64,000 bases of DNA from Xanthobacter flavus (GTDB lineage Bacteria; Pseudomonadota; Alphaproteobacteria; Rhizobiales; Xanthobacteraceae). The stretch lies in contig NZ_JAGGML010000001.1 in the NCBI RefSeq assembly GCF_017875275.1, forward strand, positions 1,614,501 to 1,678,500, in the 5' to 3' direction. A model generated the notes under the pieces. The model did no database searches. It was not told the DNA's origin and saw nothing but the letters and a program-made list of their open reading frames with translations. The position numbers and the translations under genes were made by a program. Below, piece by piece: positions 1-8,577 of this stretch (positions are counted from its first letter, which is position 1; each line of letters begins with the position of its first letter).

Positions 1-1
1 C

Positions 2-1972
2 GACACATTGCTCGGGCCGGACATGGCCGCGCCGCTCCAGGCGGCCGTGCAGCAGGCCCCGCAGACTGTCGTCACCCGCCTCGGCCTCCTCGCCGGGCGC
101 GCCGAGACGTTCGAGGTGCTGCTGCATCGCGCCGCGCAGGGCATCCTCGTGGAGCTGGAGCCGGCCCCCGAGGTGCGGCTCGGCGCGGCCGAGGTGCTGG
201 CCGGGCTCGACGCCGCCGCCGTGAGCTTCGAGCGCGCGGCGGACCTGCGCAATCTCTGCGCCGAGGCGGCCGCCGTCTTCCGCCGCATCACCGGCTTCGA
301 CCGGGTGATGATCTACCAGTTCCTCGACGACGAGGCGGGGACGGTGCTCGGCGAGGCGAAGGCGAAGGAGATGGGCTCCTTCCTGAACCACCATTTCCCC
401 GGCAGCGACATCCCCCGCCAGGCCCGCGCGCTCTATGTGCGCAACCGCGTGCGGGTGATCCCCGACGTGTCCTACACGCCCGCCCCGCTGCGTCCCGCCG
501 AGGCCGGGCTCGCCCAGCTCGATCTGTCGGATGTGATGCTGCGTTCCGTCTCGCCCATCCACATCCAGTATCTGCGCAACATGGGGGTGGGGGCCTCGGC
601 CTCCGTGTCCATCGTCAAGGACGGGTTGCTGTGGGGCCTCGTCGCCTGCCATCACCGCACGCCCCGCCGCCTGCCCTACGAACTGCGCATGGCCTGCCAG
701 TCGCTCGCCGCCAACCTCGCCCGCCAGATCCGCACCCGCGAGGAGGCGATGCAGTATCGCGACCGCATCCGGCTGCACGGTGCCGAGGATTCGCTCGCCG
801 ACTATCTCTCCGCCGACGCCCCGGTGGAGGAGGTGCTCACCCGCCACGGCGACGACCTGCGCCGGGCGCTGGGCGCCGACGGCTTCGCCGTGGTCGAGGC
901 CGACCGCGTGCGCACCTGCGGCCGCTGCCCGGACGAGACGGCGCTCCGGCGCATCGCCCGCTGGGTGGAGGCGCGGGCGCAAAGGCGCGCCTTCAGCACC
1001 CACACCCTGCCCGCCCTGCTGCCCGCCGCCGCCGAGGTCGCGCCGCTGGCCAGCGGCGTCGCGGCGGTGAACATCCCCGGCGACGCGCCGCTGGTGCTGC
1101 TGTGGCTGCGCGCCGAGCAGGTGGAGGTGGTCAACTGGGCCGGCAATCCGCATCGCGACGACCCGGCCGATCCCAATGCCCAGCTCACCCCGCGTGCCTC
1201 CTTCGAGGCATGGAGCGAGACCGTGCGTGGCAAGGCGCGCGCCTGGTCGATGGCGGAGGTGGAGACCATCAACCGCCTCGGCCACGCCGTGCTGCAGGCG
1301 CGCCAGAACCGGCGCGTGCGCGACCTCAACCGCCGGCTCTCCGCCACCGTGGTGGAGAACGAGCAGTTGCTGCAGCACAAGGACTTCCTGATGCGCGAGG
1401 TGAACCACCGCGTGCAGAACAGCCTGCAGCTGGTGTCCTCCTTCCTGCGCCTGCAATCGCGGCGCCTCGGCGAGAGCGAGGCGGCCTCGGCCCTGGCGGA
1501 GGCGGAGCGCCGGGTGGCGGCGGTGGGCCTCGTGCATCGTCAGCTCTATGCCGGCGAGCAGGTGGAGGCGGTGGACCTCTCGCGCTATCTCATCGACCTC
1601 ACCAACGAGGTCACGAGCGCCCTCGGCAAGGAGTGGGAAGCCCACATCAGGCTCGATGTGGCGCCGGTGCTGATGGCGGCCGACCGGGCGGTGCGGCTGG
1701 GTCTGATCCTCACCGAGCTGGTGCTCAACACCGCCAAATATGCCTATGGCGGCGCCCCCGGCCCGCTCAGCGTGGCGCTGGAGCAGCACCGCGACCGCTT
1801 CCGCCTCATCGTCGCCGACCACGGCAGCGGCAAGGTGGGCGAGCGCCAGGGCTTCGGCACGCTCATGATCAAGGCCATGGTGCAGGGCCTCGACGGCGTG
1901 CTCGCCGACGAGGAGAACGCCCCCGGCCTGCGCACCATCGTCACCGCCCCGATATGCCCGGCGGGAGGTTGA
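2..1972 (+). CDS. Bacteriophytochrome sensor histidine kinase (5' end cut by window)
   Basis: Red/far-red photoreceptor kinase. The reading frame is open to the left edge of the window, so the N-terminus, including the part of the PAS domain that normally carries the bilin-binding Cys, is not visible. What remains runs in the order: end of the PAS domain, a GAF domain with the chromophore-pocket motif FPGSDIP (canonical PxSDIP), a PHY domain, and a kinase module with the phosphoacceptor box [12 protein letters not shown] (His at about bases 1406-1408). It ends in a HATPase with N-box [13 protein letters not shown]. This H-box and N-box belong to the HisKA_2/HWE kinase class, not classical HisKA. 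No heme oxygenase (bphO) or response regulator follows; either could lie upstream. Family assignment is secure; chromophore and output are inferred. Confidence 0.93.
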   Translation, partial: DTLLGPDMAAPLQAAVQQAPQTVVTRLGLLAGRAETFEVLLHRAAQGILVELEPAPEVRLGAAEVLAGLDAAAVSFERAADLRNLCAEAAAVFRRITGFDRVMIYQFLDDEAGTVLGEAKAKEMGSFLNHHFPGSDIPRQARALYVRNRVRVIPDVSYTPAPLRPAEAGLAQLDLSDVMLRSVSPIHIQYLRNMGVGASASVSIVKDGLLWGLVACHHRTPRRLPYELRMACQSLAANLARQIRTREEAMQYRDRIRLHGAEDSLADYLSADAPVEEVLTRHGDDLRRALGADGFAVVEADRVRTCGRCPDETALRRIARWVEARAQRRAFSTHTLPALLPAAAEVAPLASGVAAVNIPGDAPLVLLWLRAEQVEVVNWAGNPHRDDPADPNAQLTPRASFEAWSETVRGKARAWSMAEVETINRLGHAVLQARQNRRVRDLNRRLSATVVENEQLLQHKDFLMREVNHRVQNSLQLVSSFLRLQSRRLGESEAASALAEAERRVAAVGLVHRQLYAGEQVEAVDLSRYLIDLTNEVTSALGKEWEAHIRLDVAPVLMAADRAVRLGLILTELVLNTAKYAYGGAPGPLSVALEQHRDRFRLIVADHGSGKVGERQGFGTLMIKAMVQGLDGVLADEENAPGLRTIVTAPICPAGG

Positions 1973-2078
1973 TGGGTGGCGCTCAGGCGCCGCGGGCTTG
2001 ACCAGAGCCCCTTCCGTTCGGCCCCTGCCCTCCCTATCTCAGCCTCATCTTTCGTTCGGGGGCGAACGAGGCTGGTTG

Positions 2079-3095
2079 ATGGCTGAGCTTTCCATTCTCG
2101 ATCTCGTCCGGGTGCGCGAGGGGTTCTCCCCCCGCCATGCCCTGGACAACGCCCGCGACCTCGCTGCCCACGCCGAAGACTGGGGCTACCGCCGCTTCTG
2201 GGTGGCCGAGCATCACAACATGCAGGGCATCGCCAGCGCCGCGACGGCAGTGGTCATCGCCCATATCGCGGCAGGCACGCAGCGGATCCGGGTGGGCGCG
2301 GGCGGCATCATGCTGCCCAATCACGCGCCACTCGTCATCGCCGAGCAGTTCGGCACGCTGGCGCAACTCTTCCCCGGCCGCATCGACCTCGGCGTCGGCC
2401 GCGCGCCGGGCACCGACCAGATGACCATGCGGGCGCTGCGCCGCTCGCTCACCAATGCCGACAATTTCCCGCAGGACGTGCAGGAGCTGGAGGCCTACCT
2501 CGCCCCCGCCCAGCCGGGCCAGACGCTGTTTGCCGTGCCGGCGACCGGAACCGAGGTGCCGCTCTGGATCCTCGGCTCCAGCACCTACGGCGCCCAGCTC
2601 GCGGCGGCCCTCGGCCTGCCCTACGCCTTCGCCTCCCACTTCGCCCCGGCCGACCTCCTGCCGGCGCTGGAAATCTACCGGGAGCGCTTCAAGCCCTCGG
2701 ACGTGCTTCAGAAGCCCTATGCCATGGCGGCCCTGAACGTGATCGCGGCCGAGACCGACGCCGAGGCGCGCCGCCTCGCCACCACCCAGCAGATGTCGGT
2801 GGCCGACATCTTCCGCGGCGCGCGCGGGCTCTCCAAGCCGCCCATCGATGACATCGAGGACTATTGGACCCCCATGGAGAAGGCGCAGGCCCAGCGCTTC
2901 CTCGCCCGCTCGGTCGTCGGCGGCCCGGAGCGCGTGCGCGAGGGCATCGCCGCCTTCGTGCGCGAGACCGGCGTGGACGAGGTGATCGTGGTGTCCGACG
3001 TGTTCGACCACGACAAGCGCCTCGCCTCCTACCGCATGATCGCGGAGGTGGCGGGCGCTCTGGCCGGGACGCAGGCGGAGGCAGCGGCGGTGTGA
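2079..3095 (+). CDS. LLM-class flavin-dependent oxidoreductase, MsnO8-like
   Basis: Bacterial-luciferase-like TIM-barrel monooxygenase expected to use reduced FMN; the substrate is unknown. The 338-residue protein starts [16 protein letters not shown], which matches the usual N-terminal strand of the MsnO8 subgroup; the in-frame extension upstream to 1998 is not conserved-looking, so I chose the ATG at 2079. Visible family motifs include [14 protein letters not shown] near residue 45, the GSGG-like [17 protein letters not shown] segment, and [12 protein letters not shown]. It lies alone on the plus strand between the phytochrome and a structured intergenic repeat, so context does not suggest a substrate. 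A flavin reductase is not visible nearby. Confidence 0.88.
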   Translation: MAELSILDLVRVREGFSPRHALDNARDLAAHAEDWGYRRFWVAEHHNMQGIASAATAVVIAHIAAGTQRIRVGAGGIMLPNHAPLVIAEQFGTLAQLFPGRIDLGVGRAPGTDQMTMRALRRSLTNADNFPQDVQELEAYLAPAQPGQTLFAVPATGTEVPLWILGSSTYGAQLAAALGLPYAFASHFAPADLLPALEIYRERFKPSDVLQKPYAMAALNVIAAETDAEARRLATTQQMSVADIFRGARGLSKPPIDDIEDYWTPMEKAQAQRFLARSVVGGPERVREGIAAFVRETGVDEVIVVSDVFDHDKRLASYRMIAEVAGALAGTQAEAAAV

Positions 3096-3135
3096 GTCTC
3101 GGGCGGACCGCGTATGCGGCCCGACATCGCCACGT

Positions 3136-3238
3136 GTCATCGCCCGGCTCGTCCGGGCGATCCACCCGTCCGCCCGTGCGATGCCCGAAAATCCGAACCA
3201 GCCCAACCGTGGATCGCCCGGACGAACCGGGCGATGAC
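3136..3238. repeat. Paired-arm palindromic intergenic repeat, copy 1
   Basis: Two 30-base arms (3136-3165 and 3209-3238) are reverse complements with one mismatch, separated by 43 bases. Each arm is itself a short hairpin: GATCGCCCGG facing CCGGGCGATG around a 3-5 base turn. The same design, with G-to-C variation in the core, recurs at 31832-31939. It sits between the ends of the monooxygenase gene and the convergent osmC gene. It resembles REP/RIME-type dispersed elements of Rhizobiales and could also act as a transcription terminator. Confidence 0.85.
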
Positions 3239-3262
3239 GGCTCTATTATACCTTCCTGCCCC

Positions 3263-3694
3263 TCACCCCTCCAGGCGCGCGTCCAGCGTGATGTTGGCGC
3301 GGATCACCTTGGACAGGGGGCAATTGGCCTTGGCCTTGCCGGCCAGTTCCGCGAACTGCTCGGGCGTAGCGCCCGGCACGGTGCCCACCAGGGTGAGGTC
3401 CACCTGGGTGATGGCATAGCCGGCGTCCTGCTTCTCCAGCGACACCTTCGCGGTCGTCTCCATCTGCGTGGCGGTGAGCCCCGCCTCGCCGAGGATGAGG
3501 GAGAGCGCCATGGTGAAGCAGGCGGCATGGGCCGCACCGAGCAGTTCCTCGGGATTGCTGCCGCGCTGGCCCTCGAAGCGGCTGGCGAAGCCGTAGGGGA
3601 AGCCGGCCAGCGCCCCGCTCTCGGTGGAGATCTTGCCCCGCCCGTCCTTGATGCCGCCGCTCCATTCCGCCGAACCGCTGCGCACGATCGCCAT
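3263..3694 (-). CDS. OsmC-family peroxiredoxin
   Basis: Thiol-dependent peroxidase of the OsmC/Ohr family that reduces organic hydroperoxides in the cytoplasm. The 143-residue product has the two family cysteines, Cys59 in AACFTMAL and Cys125 in ANCPLSKV, and the conserved NPEELLGAAHA segment carrying a catalytic Glu. The start MAIVRSGSAEW is preceded by AGGAG seven bases upstream on the minus strand; a longer upstream reading frame has no such support. It is monocistronic, and no OhrR-type regulator is adjacent. The subgroup (OsmC rather than Ohr) is judged from the MAIVRSGSAEWSG start and could be checked by phylogeny. Confidence 0.9.
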   Translation of the reverse strand: MAIVRSGSAEWSGGIKDGRGKISTESGALAGFPYGFASRFEGQRGSNPEELLGAAHAACFTMALSLILGEAGLTATQMETTAKVSLEKQDAGYAITQVDLTLVGTVPGATPEQFAELAGKAKANCPLSKVIRANITLDARLEG

Positions 3695-4034
3695 GGTCGT
3701 CTCCTGTTCCGATGGCCCGCGCACGGGTGCGCTTGGGCTTTGCAGTGCCTGCGGGGGAGGAACGACCGAGGGGGGGAAATCGTTCACCGCGCCGGCGTGC
3801 AAACCGGAAACAATCGTTCACACCCGTGACACCAAAAGACGCACCGCGGTCCAACTTGCGACATCTGGGCCGTGACAATGGAGCCTGTCTTGCGGGGCGC
3901 CCCGGCCCGCTGCGCGCGGCACCGGGGAAGAGGAGATTTGCTTCGGACCACCAGCGAGGGGCGGCACCCGACGCTGCGACCGGGCACCGAAAGGTGTTTC
4001 CGGCGTTGCCTTCCAGATGAAAGGGAAAGCCCCC

Positions 4035-4748
4035 ATGCGCTTTTATTCCGGCCGGCCCGACGCCGGCGGCACATTGCCGTCCCGCCGGCGCCTGATGCCC
4101 GCATTGTCCCATCGCCAATGGGCTCGGCTTAAGCCCTGGCTCGTGGCGCTGGCGGTGGCCGGCGGGGCCGTGGCGCTCGGCGCGCTTATTGTCAGCGAGA
4201 TTCCCCAGCGCACCCGCATCGCCTTCGAGGCCGATGTGCGCGCCCGTTTCAGCACCGCCCCGGTGCTCGTCATCGGCGACAGCATCACCTACCTGGCCGC
4301 CCCGCGGAACCTCTGCGGCGAGGAGGTGCTGAACGCCGCCGTGCCGGGCGACAAGATCGACGATCTCCTCGCCCGCGCCGACGCGCTGGAGCGGCATCTC
4401 GCGCCGGCCCGCGTGGTGATCGCCATCGGCGCCAATGACGCGGTGAAGCCGAAGCATTCCATCGCTGAATGGCGGGCGCGCTATCGCGACCTCATCTCCC
4501 GCTTTGCCGGAACCCAGCTGGTGCTGGTGGAGGTGAACCCGGTGGAGCATCACCGCTCGCCCTATGCGGACATGCTGGACGAGGCCTATGTGGCCGAGCA
4601 GAACGCCGTGATCCGCGCCATCGCCGCCGAGACGGGCGCCGTGGTGGTGCCGGCGCCGCAATCCGTCTCCACCACCGACGGCATCCACCCGAGCCGCGCC
4701 GGCGCCCTGCTGTGGCGGGCGCGCCTGTTCTCGGCCGCGTGCCGGTAG
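4035..4748 (+). CDS. Membrane-anchored SGNH/GDSL-type hydrolase
   Basis: Predicted esterase or deacetylase of the SGNH superfamily facing the periplasm. The 237-residue protein has a single N-terminal hydrophobic helix at about residues 34-55. The catalytic blocks follow: GDSIT (nucleophile Ser83), a block II Gly at about 105, GAND (Asn134) and DGIHPS (Asp215, His218). The ATG at 4035 is preceded by an AAGGGA element; an ATG 18 bases earlier lacks one. The gene converges with the next gene with only 15 bases between stops. The substrate (a lipid, sugar ester or acylated polysaccharide) cannot be read from sequence. Confidence 0.82.
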   Translation: MRFYSGRPDAGGTLPSRRRLMPALSHRQWARLKPWLVALAVAGGAVALGALIVSEIPQRTRIAFEADVRARFSTAPVLVIGDSITYLAAPRNLCGEEVLNAAVPGDKIDDLLARADALERHLAPARVVIAIGANDAVKPKHSIAEWRARYRDLISRFAGTQLVLVEVNPVEHHRSPYADMLDEAYVAEQNAVIRAIAAETGAVVVPAPQSVSTTDGIHPSRAGALLWRARLFSAACR

Positions 4749-4763
4749 GCGCCTTGGTGGCGA

Positions 4764-5732
4764 TCAGGCATCGAGCGGGAACCGCCTTGGCGCGATGGCG
4801 TAGCGGGCGCGAAGGGCATCGATGTCCATTCCGGCCACCGCGAAGAAATCCCACCCCGGCGCGAATAGGTCCGTATTGATCCCCGCGCCGCGCTCCCACG
4901 CCTCGAAGAAGGCGCCCGGCTTGAGCGCGCCCACTGCGGAGGCCGCCACATCGTTGAGCTTGATGCCGAGGTGCCAGCTCACGATCACCGGCAACACATG
5001 GGCCGCCATGGAATTCTTCGGGTGCATGGCGGCGGTGAAGGTGGAGACGAGGATTTCGCCAGGCGGCGTCGTGTCGTAGCCGGCCAGCACATGGCAGGAA
5101 TCGTGCGGCACGCTGAACACGGCGGAGAGCCCGTTGGGCTCGCCGGGGAAGGCGTATCCGTTGTCGCGGAAGTGGTGGAAGAAGTGGTTGCCGAAGCTCT
5201 CCGGCGGCAGATGCTCCAGCGCGTGAAAGCGGGCGGCGAGCGCCGGGTCCGGCTTGGCGGTGTAGGGCAGGAGATAGGCGGCGACGTCGCTCGTGACGTT
5301 GCCGCTCCAGGCGCGGCCGGTGACGCTCTCCATGTTCGCCCGGATCATGCATCCGAGCGCCGCGTGAAGATGGCCATGGGCGGCCTCGGCGAGATCGCGC
5401 ACATAGTCGGCACCGCCGAGTCCCGTGGCCTGCGCGCACGCCACCAGCCGGTCGATGCGGGCGGCATCGATGCTGCCATCCACCAGCGCCACCACGGTGA
5501 TGAGCCGCATGGCCTCGGCGGCAGCCGGGCCGGAGAGGCGCGCCGCGAGGCCGGCGGGATCGACGGGTCCCGGCAGCGGCCCGCCGGAGGGTCGGCCGAA
5601 CACGACCTCCGCGGCAGCGGCAATGGTGTGGTGGTCCGCCTCGGTCACCGCCTCGGCGCCCTTCGCCTGCGACACCCAGAGCATCGCGCCGAGCGCCGCA
5701 TCCTGCTGATCCGCGTCAAGGTTGATGCGCAT
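4764..5732 (-). CDS. TerB-like plus COQ4-like domain protein
   Basis: 322 residues, apparently two domains. Residues 1-120 are helical with a TerB-like pattern (LITVVALVDGSIDAARIDRL). Residues 140-310 resemble the ubiquinone-biosynthesis scaffold COQ4: LPPESFGNHFFHHFRDNGYAF is followed by HDSCHVLAGYDTTPPGEI. The latter fits the COQ4 metal motif HDxxH-(11 residues)-E exactly, with His210, Asp211, His214 and Glu226. COQ4 binds zinc through this motif and takes part in quinone ring decarboxylation/hydroxylation. The gene lies 80 bases downstream of the DUF993 gene on the same strand and may be its last operon member. No other ubiquinone gene is nearby. The TerB assignment is weaker than the COQ4-like one. 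Confidence 0.68.
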   Translation of the reverse strand: MRINLDADQQDAALGAMLWVSQAKGAEAVTEADHHTIAAAAEVVFGRPSGGPLPGPVDPAGLAARLSGPAAAEAMRLITVVALVDGSIDAARIDRLVACAQATGLGGADYVRDLAEAAHGHLHAALGCMIRANMESVTGRAWSGNVTSDVAAYLLPYTAKPDPALAARFHALEHLPPESFGNHFFHHFRDNGYAFPGEPNGLSAVFSVPHDSCHVLAGYDTTPPGEILVSTFTAAMHPKNSMAAHVLPVIVSWHLGIKLNDVAASAVGALKPGAFFEAWERGAGINTDLFAPGWDFFAVAGMDIDALRARYAIAPRRFPLDA

Positions 5733-5812
5733 GCTCCTGCCCCGCGCCGTTCACTCCGCTGGGGAAGTTGGCACAAGCACGAGCGCGGCGGAAGCGCTCG
5801 AGGCCGCGGGGA

Positions 5813-7006
5813 TTAGCCCTCCACGCCGCGCACGGCGAGCACCGCCTTCATGCGCTTCACCGCGAGGTCGGGATCGGTGAGCAGCCCGGCCGCGTCGGCG
5901 AGGCGGAACAGCTCGGCGAGGTGGAGCGTGGAGCGGGTGCTCTCCTGCCCGCCCACCATGGTGAAATGGTCCTGATGGCCATTGAGATAGGCCATGAAGA
6001 CCACGCCCGTCTTGTAGAAGCGCGTGGGCGCCTTGAAGATGTGCCGCGACAGCGGCACCGTCGGCCCGAGGATGTCGTGGAAGCGCGCCGTGTCCCCCGC
6101 CGCCAGCGCGGTGAGCGCGGCCGAGGCGGCCGGCGCGATGGCGTCGAAGATGCCGAGCAGCGCGTGGGAATGGCCCTGTTCGTCGCCGGCGATCAGCTCC
6201 GCATAGTTGAAATCGTCGCCCGTATACATGCGCACGGCCGGGTCCAGCCGGCGGCGCATGGCGATCTCCTTGTCCTTGTCGAGAAGGGAGATCTTCACGC
6301 CGTCGATCTTCGCCGTATTGGCGTTGATGACGGCGACCGCCGTGTCCATGGCCGCGTCGAGATCGCGCGTGCCCCAGTAGCCGGCAAGCGCGGGATCGAA
6401 CATGTCGCCGAGCCAGTGGATGATGACCGGCGCCGACACCTGCGACAGCACGCGGGCATAGACCGTCTCATAATCCTCCGGCGACTTTGCCACGCGGGCC
6501 AGCGCGCGCGAGGCCATGAGGATGATGCGCCCGCCCACCTTCTCCACCGCCGCGATCTGCTCCTCATAGGCGCGGATCACGTCGTCCAGCGATGTCGCCG
6601 CCTCAGGCGCGAGATGGTCGGTGCCGGCGCCGGAGAAGACCAGCGCCTCCGGCCCGTGCGCCTTCGCCGCTTCGACCGAACGGCGGATCAATTCCAGCGA
6701 GGTCGGCCAGTCCAGCCCCATGCCGCGCTGGGCGGTGTCCATGGCTTCCGCGACGCCGAGCCCGAGGTCCCACAAGCGGGCGCGGTAGGCGATGGTGCGG
6801 TCCCAGTCGATGGCCGCGTCGAGCCACGGGTCGCAATCCTTCAACGGGTCCGCCACCACATGGGCGGCGGAGAAGGCGATGCGGTTCATGGGGCCGGAGG
6901 CACGGGCGGGAAAATCGCGCGGGGCGGAGAGGCGGAAGGTCTCAAGGCTCCCGCCGGCGACCGGCAGGCGTATCGAGAGGGCGGTGGCGCGGGCATGCTC
7001 GTTCAT
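5813..7006 (-). CDS. DUF993 family protein (dihydrodipicolinate-synthase-like)
   Basis: 397-residue protein of the DUF993 family, whose members look like class I aldolases of the DapA superfamily and normally sit in sugar or polyol catabolic clusters; no activity is established that I can name. It starts MNEHARATALSIRLPV, giving a normal family length; the open frame further upstream overlaps the enolase-like gene and is spurious. Recognisable segments are RIAFSAAHVV near the N-terminus, VFSGAGTDH, and GVKISLLDKDKE with a candidate Schiff-base Lys. It begins 31 bases after the enolase-superfamily stop, so the two are almost certainly co-transcribed and act in one pathway. Confidence 0.82.
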   Translation of the reverse strand: MNEHARATALSIRLPVAGGSLETFRLSAPRDFPARASGPMNRIAFSAAHVVADPLKDCDPWLDAAIDWDRTIAYRARLWDLGLGVAEAMDTAQRGMGLDWPTSLELIRRSVEAAKAHGPEALVFSGAGTDHLAPEAATSLDDVIRAYEEQIAAVEKVGGRIILMASRALARVAKSPEDYETVYARVLSQVSAPVIIHWLGDMFDPALAGYWGTRDLDAAMDTAVAVINANTAKIDGVKISLLDKDKEIAMRRRLDPAVRMYTGDDFNYAELIAGDEQGHSHALLGIFDAIAPAASAALTALAAGDTARFHDILGPTVPLSRHIFKAPTRFYKTGVVFMAYLNGHQDHFTMVGGQESTRSTLHLAELFRLADAAGLLTDPDLAVKRMKAVLAVRGVEG

Positions 7007-7037
7007 GGTGTCGATCCTGAGAAGGCGGCGCGGTCGC

Positions 7038-8450
7038 TCAGGCGAGCGTCCCGTGCGGGATGGGTTCGGGCACCGCGGCCGGCGCGATGGGGGTGAGGCT
7101 TGTCCAGTCGGGTTCGGCGGCGCGGGCAAAGCCGGGCGCCTCCAGAAGGCCGCGGGTGGGCAGGAGCCCGCGCGAGACATCGAGGCCGAGCCGCCCGTTG
7201 CGCTGGGTGTAGAGGTCCGGATGGGCATCGAAGAAGGCGCGGGCCTCGCCCTCCGGCGCCGGGCCGAAGCCGTCCACATAATGGTGGCCGTTGCGCTCGC
7301 CATGGGCGAGGCCGAGGGCGGCGACGAGGGCGGTGTCCTGCTCGATGCCGAGGCCGGGCTGGCAGGTGAGGTCTTCCGCCGAGATGAGGAAGGGCGCGCG
7401 CGCCCCGCCGGCATTCCACGCCTTCACCCGCGCCGCGTTGAGGATGGCCTTGTAGAGCCCCTTGCAGCTCTTGGAGGAGACGCCGCGATAGCCGAGCGCC
7501 GCCGCGCGGGGGAAAGCATCCGGCGCATCGTCCGCCTCGTCGATGATGACCGGCAGGCCATCCAGCGGCGGCAGCGGGGCGGCGAAGGTCTCGGCGCGGT
7601 CGAACGGCTGCTCGATATAGAGAAGCCGCGCGCGGAAGGCGGCGAGGCGCGGGGCGTTCAGCGCCTCGGCGAGGGCCATGAGGCGGTCGGGGTCGTACTG
7701 CTCGTTGGCGTCCAGCGTCGCCGCATAGCCGGGCGCCGCAGCGGCGAGGATGGCGGCGATCTCCTCCAGCCGGGCGATGTCAGCCGCGAGGTCGCCGCCG
7801 ATCTTGATCTTGAAGAAGGCGAGCCGCGCCGCCGCGATCTCGGCGGCGAGGCCGTGCGGGCCGTCGAGCGGGTCCATCAGGCCCACGGTGTAGCGCAGCG
7901 CCACCGCCGGGGCCGGCGTGAGCGCGGCGAGGAAGCCGCCGATCTGCCCGGCGGTGAGATCGGGCGAGAGCCGCCCGTCGAGCCCCATCACGTTGCGCTT
8001 CAGGCCGGCGACGAGGCCGAGGCCCATGGCGCGCAGGAGCGCATCCAGCACCGCCTTGTCGAGGAGCGCAGGGCCGAAGCCGGCGGCGAGCGGCGGCACA
8101 CCTTCGCGGTTGCCCCACATGAGCTGCGGCGCCCGCGCCGCCACCGACAGGCCGAAGGCGCTTGAGGGCAGGGCATTGGCATAGATGCGCGCCGCCTGGG
8201 CGAGGCCCCGGCGCAGGTCGTCCACGGTGTGAAGCGGGCTTTTCGCCGGCGCCTTGTCGAACCAGCGCGGCATCATCATCTCGGCGGCCATGCCGGTCGC
8301 CGGGCCGAAGCCCTCCACCTCGGCCGCCACCTTCACGAAGGCCTGCGGCGCCGTCTCCACCACCGAGGGGCCGAAGCGGAACGGGCGGACGAAGGGCATC
8401 AGCCGCTCGCCGATCTCCACCTCGCGGATGGTGATGCGCGGAAAGGGCAT
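7038..8450 (-). CDS. Enolase-superfamily (mandelate-racemase-like) enzyme
   Basis: Predicted Mg-dependent dehydratase, racemase or lyase that abstracts a proton next to a carboxylate. The 470-residue barrel shows FFKIKIGGD (Lys214, Lys216), metal ligands in DANEQY (Asp247), YIEQPFDR (Glu280) and IIDEADD (Asp304/Glu305), and a second Lys cluster SSKSCKG (Lys327/330). The protein is longer than typical 370-400 residue members, and the N-terminal capping region is divergent. Its position behind an ABC importer and before DUF993 suggests the imported compound, perhaps a sugar acid or organic acid, is dehydrated here and cleaved by DUF993. Substrate is unknown. Confidence 0.8.
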   Translation of the reverse strand: MPFPRITIREVEIGERLMPFVRPFRFGPSVVETAPQAFVKVAAEVEGFGPATGMAAEMMMPRWFDKAPAKSPLHTVDDLRRGLAQAARIYANALPSSAFGLSVAARAPQLMWGNREGVPPLAAGFGPALLDKAVLDALLRAMGLGLVAGLKRNVMGLDGRLSPDLTAGQIGGFLAALTPAPAVALRYTVGLMDPLDGPHGLAAEIAAARLAFFKIKIGGDLAADIARLEEIAAILAAAAPGYAATLDANEQYDPDRLMALAEALNAPRLAAFRARLLYIEQPFDRAETFAAPLPPLDGLPVIIDEADDAPDAFPRAAALGYRGVSSKSCKGLYKAILNAARVKAWNAGGARAPFLISAEDLTCQPGLGIEQDTALVAALGLAHGERNGHHYVDGFGPAPEGEARAFFDAHPDLYTQRNGRLGLDVSRGLLPTRGLLEAPGFARAAEPDWTSLTPIAPAAVPEPIPHGTLA

Positions 8451-8480
8451 GTTCGTCCTCTCAGTCCTGCGGGACCAAAG

Positions 8481-8541
8481 CCCGCGCGGCGATTGAGCGA
8501 GGCCGCGCCCGGTCCGCGCGGCGATTGAGCGAGGCCGCGCC
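8481..8541. repeat. Two tandem copies of a 28-base GC-rich repeat
   Basis: Copies at 8482-8509 and 8514-8541 are identical over 28 bases (beginning CCGCGCGGCGATTGAGCG). The repeat lies between the enolase-like gene and the ABC ATPase gene. Its core (GCGCGGCGnnTGAGCG) reappears in the 35-base tandem repeats at 55221-55320. Confidence 0.85.
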
Positions 8542-8567
8542 GGTGCCGGTCGCGACCGGCACCGGCG
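8538..8567. terminator. 30-base perfect palindrome after the ABC ATPase gene
   Basis: Perfect inverted repeat centred on TCGCGA (arms CGCCGGTGCCGGTCG and its complement), 10 bases beyond the stop codon of the ABC ATPase gene. As RNA it would form a very stable stem. There is no T tract, so it may be a Rho-dependent or RNA-stabilising hairpin that separates transporter from enzyme expression. Confidence 0.55.
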
Positions 8568-8577
8568 GCAGGAAGCC

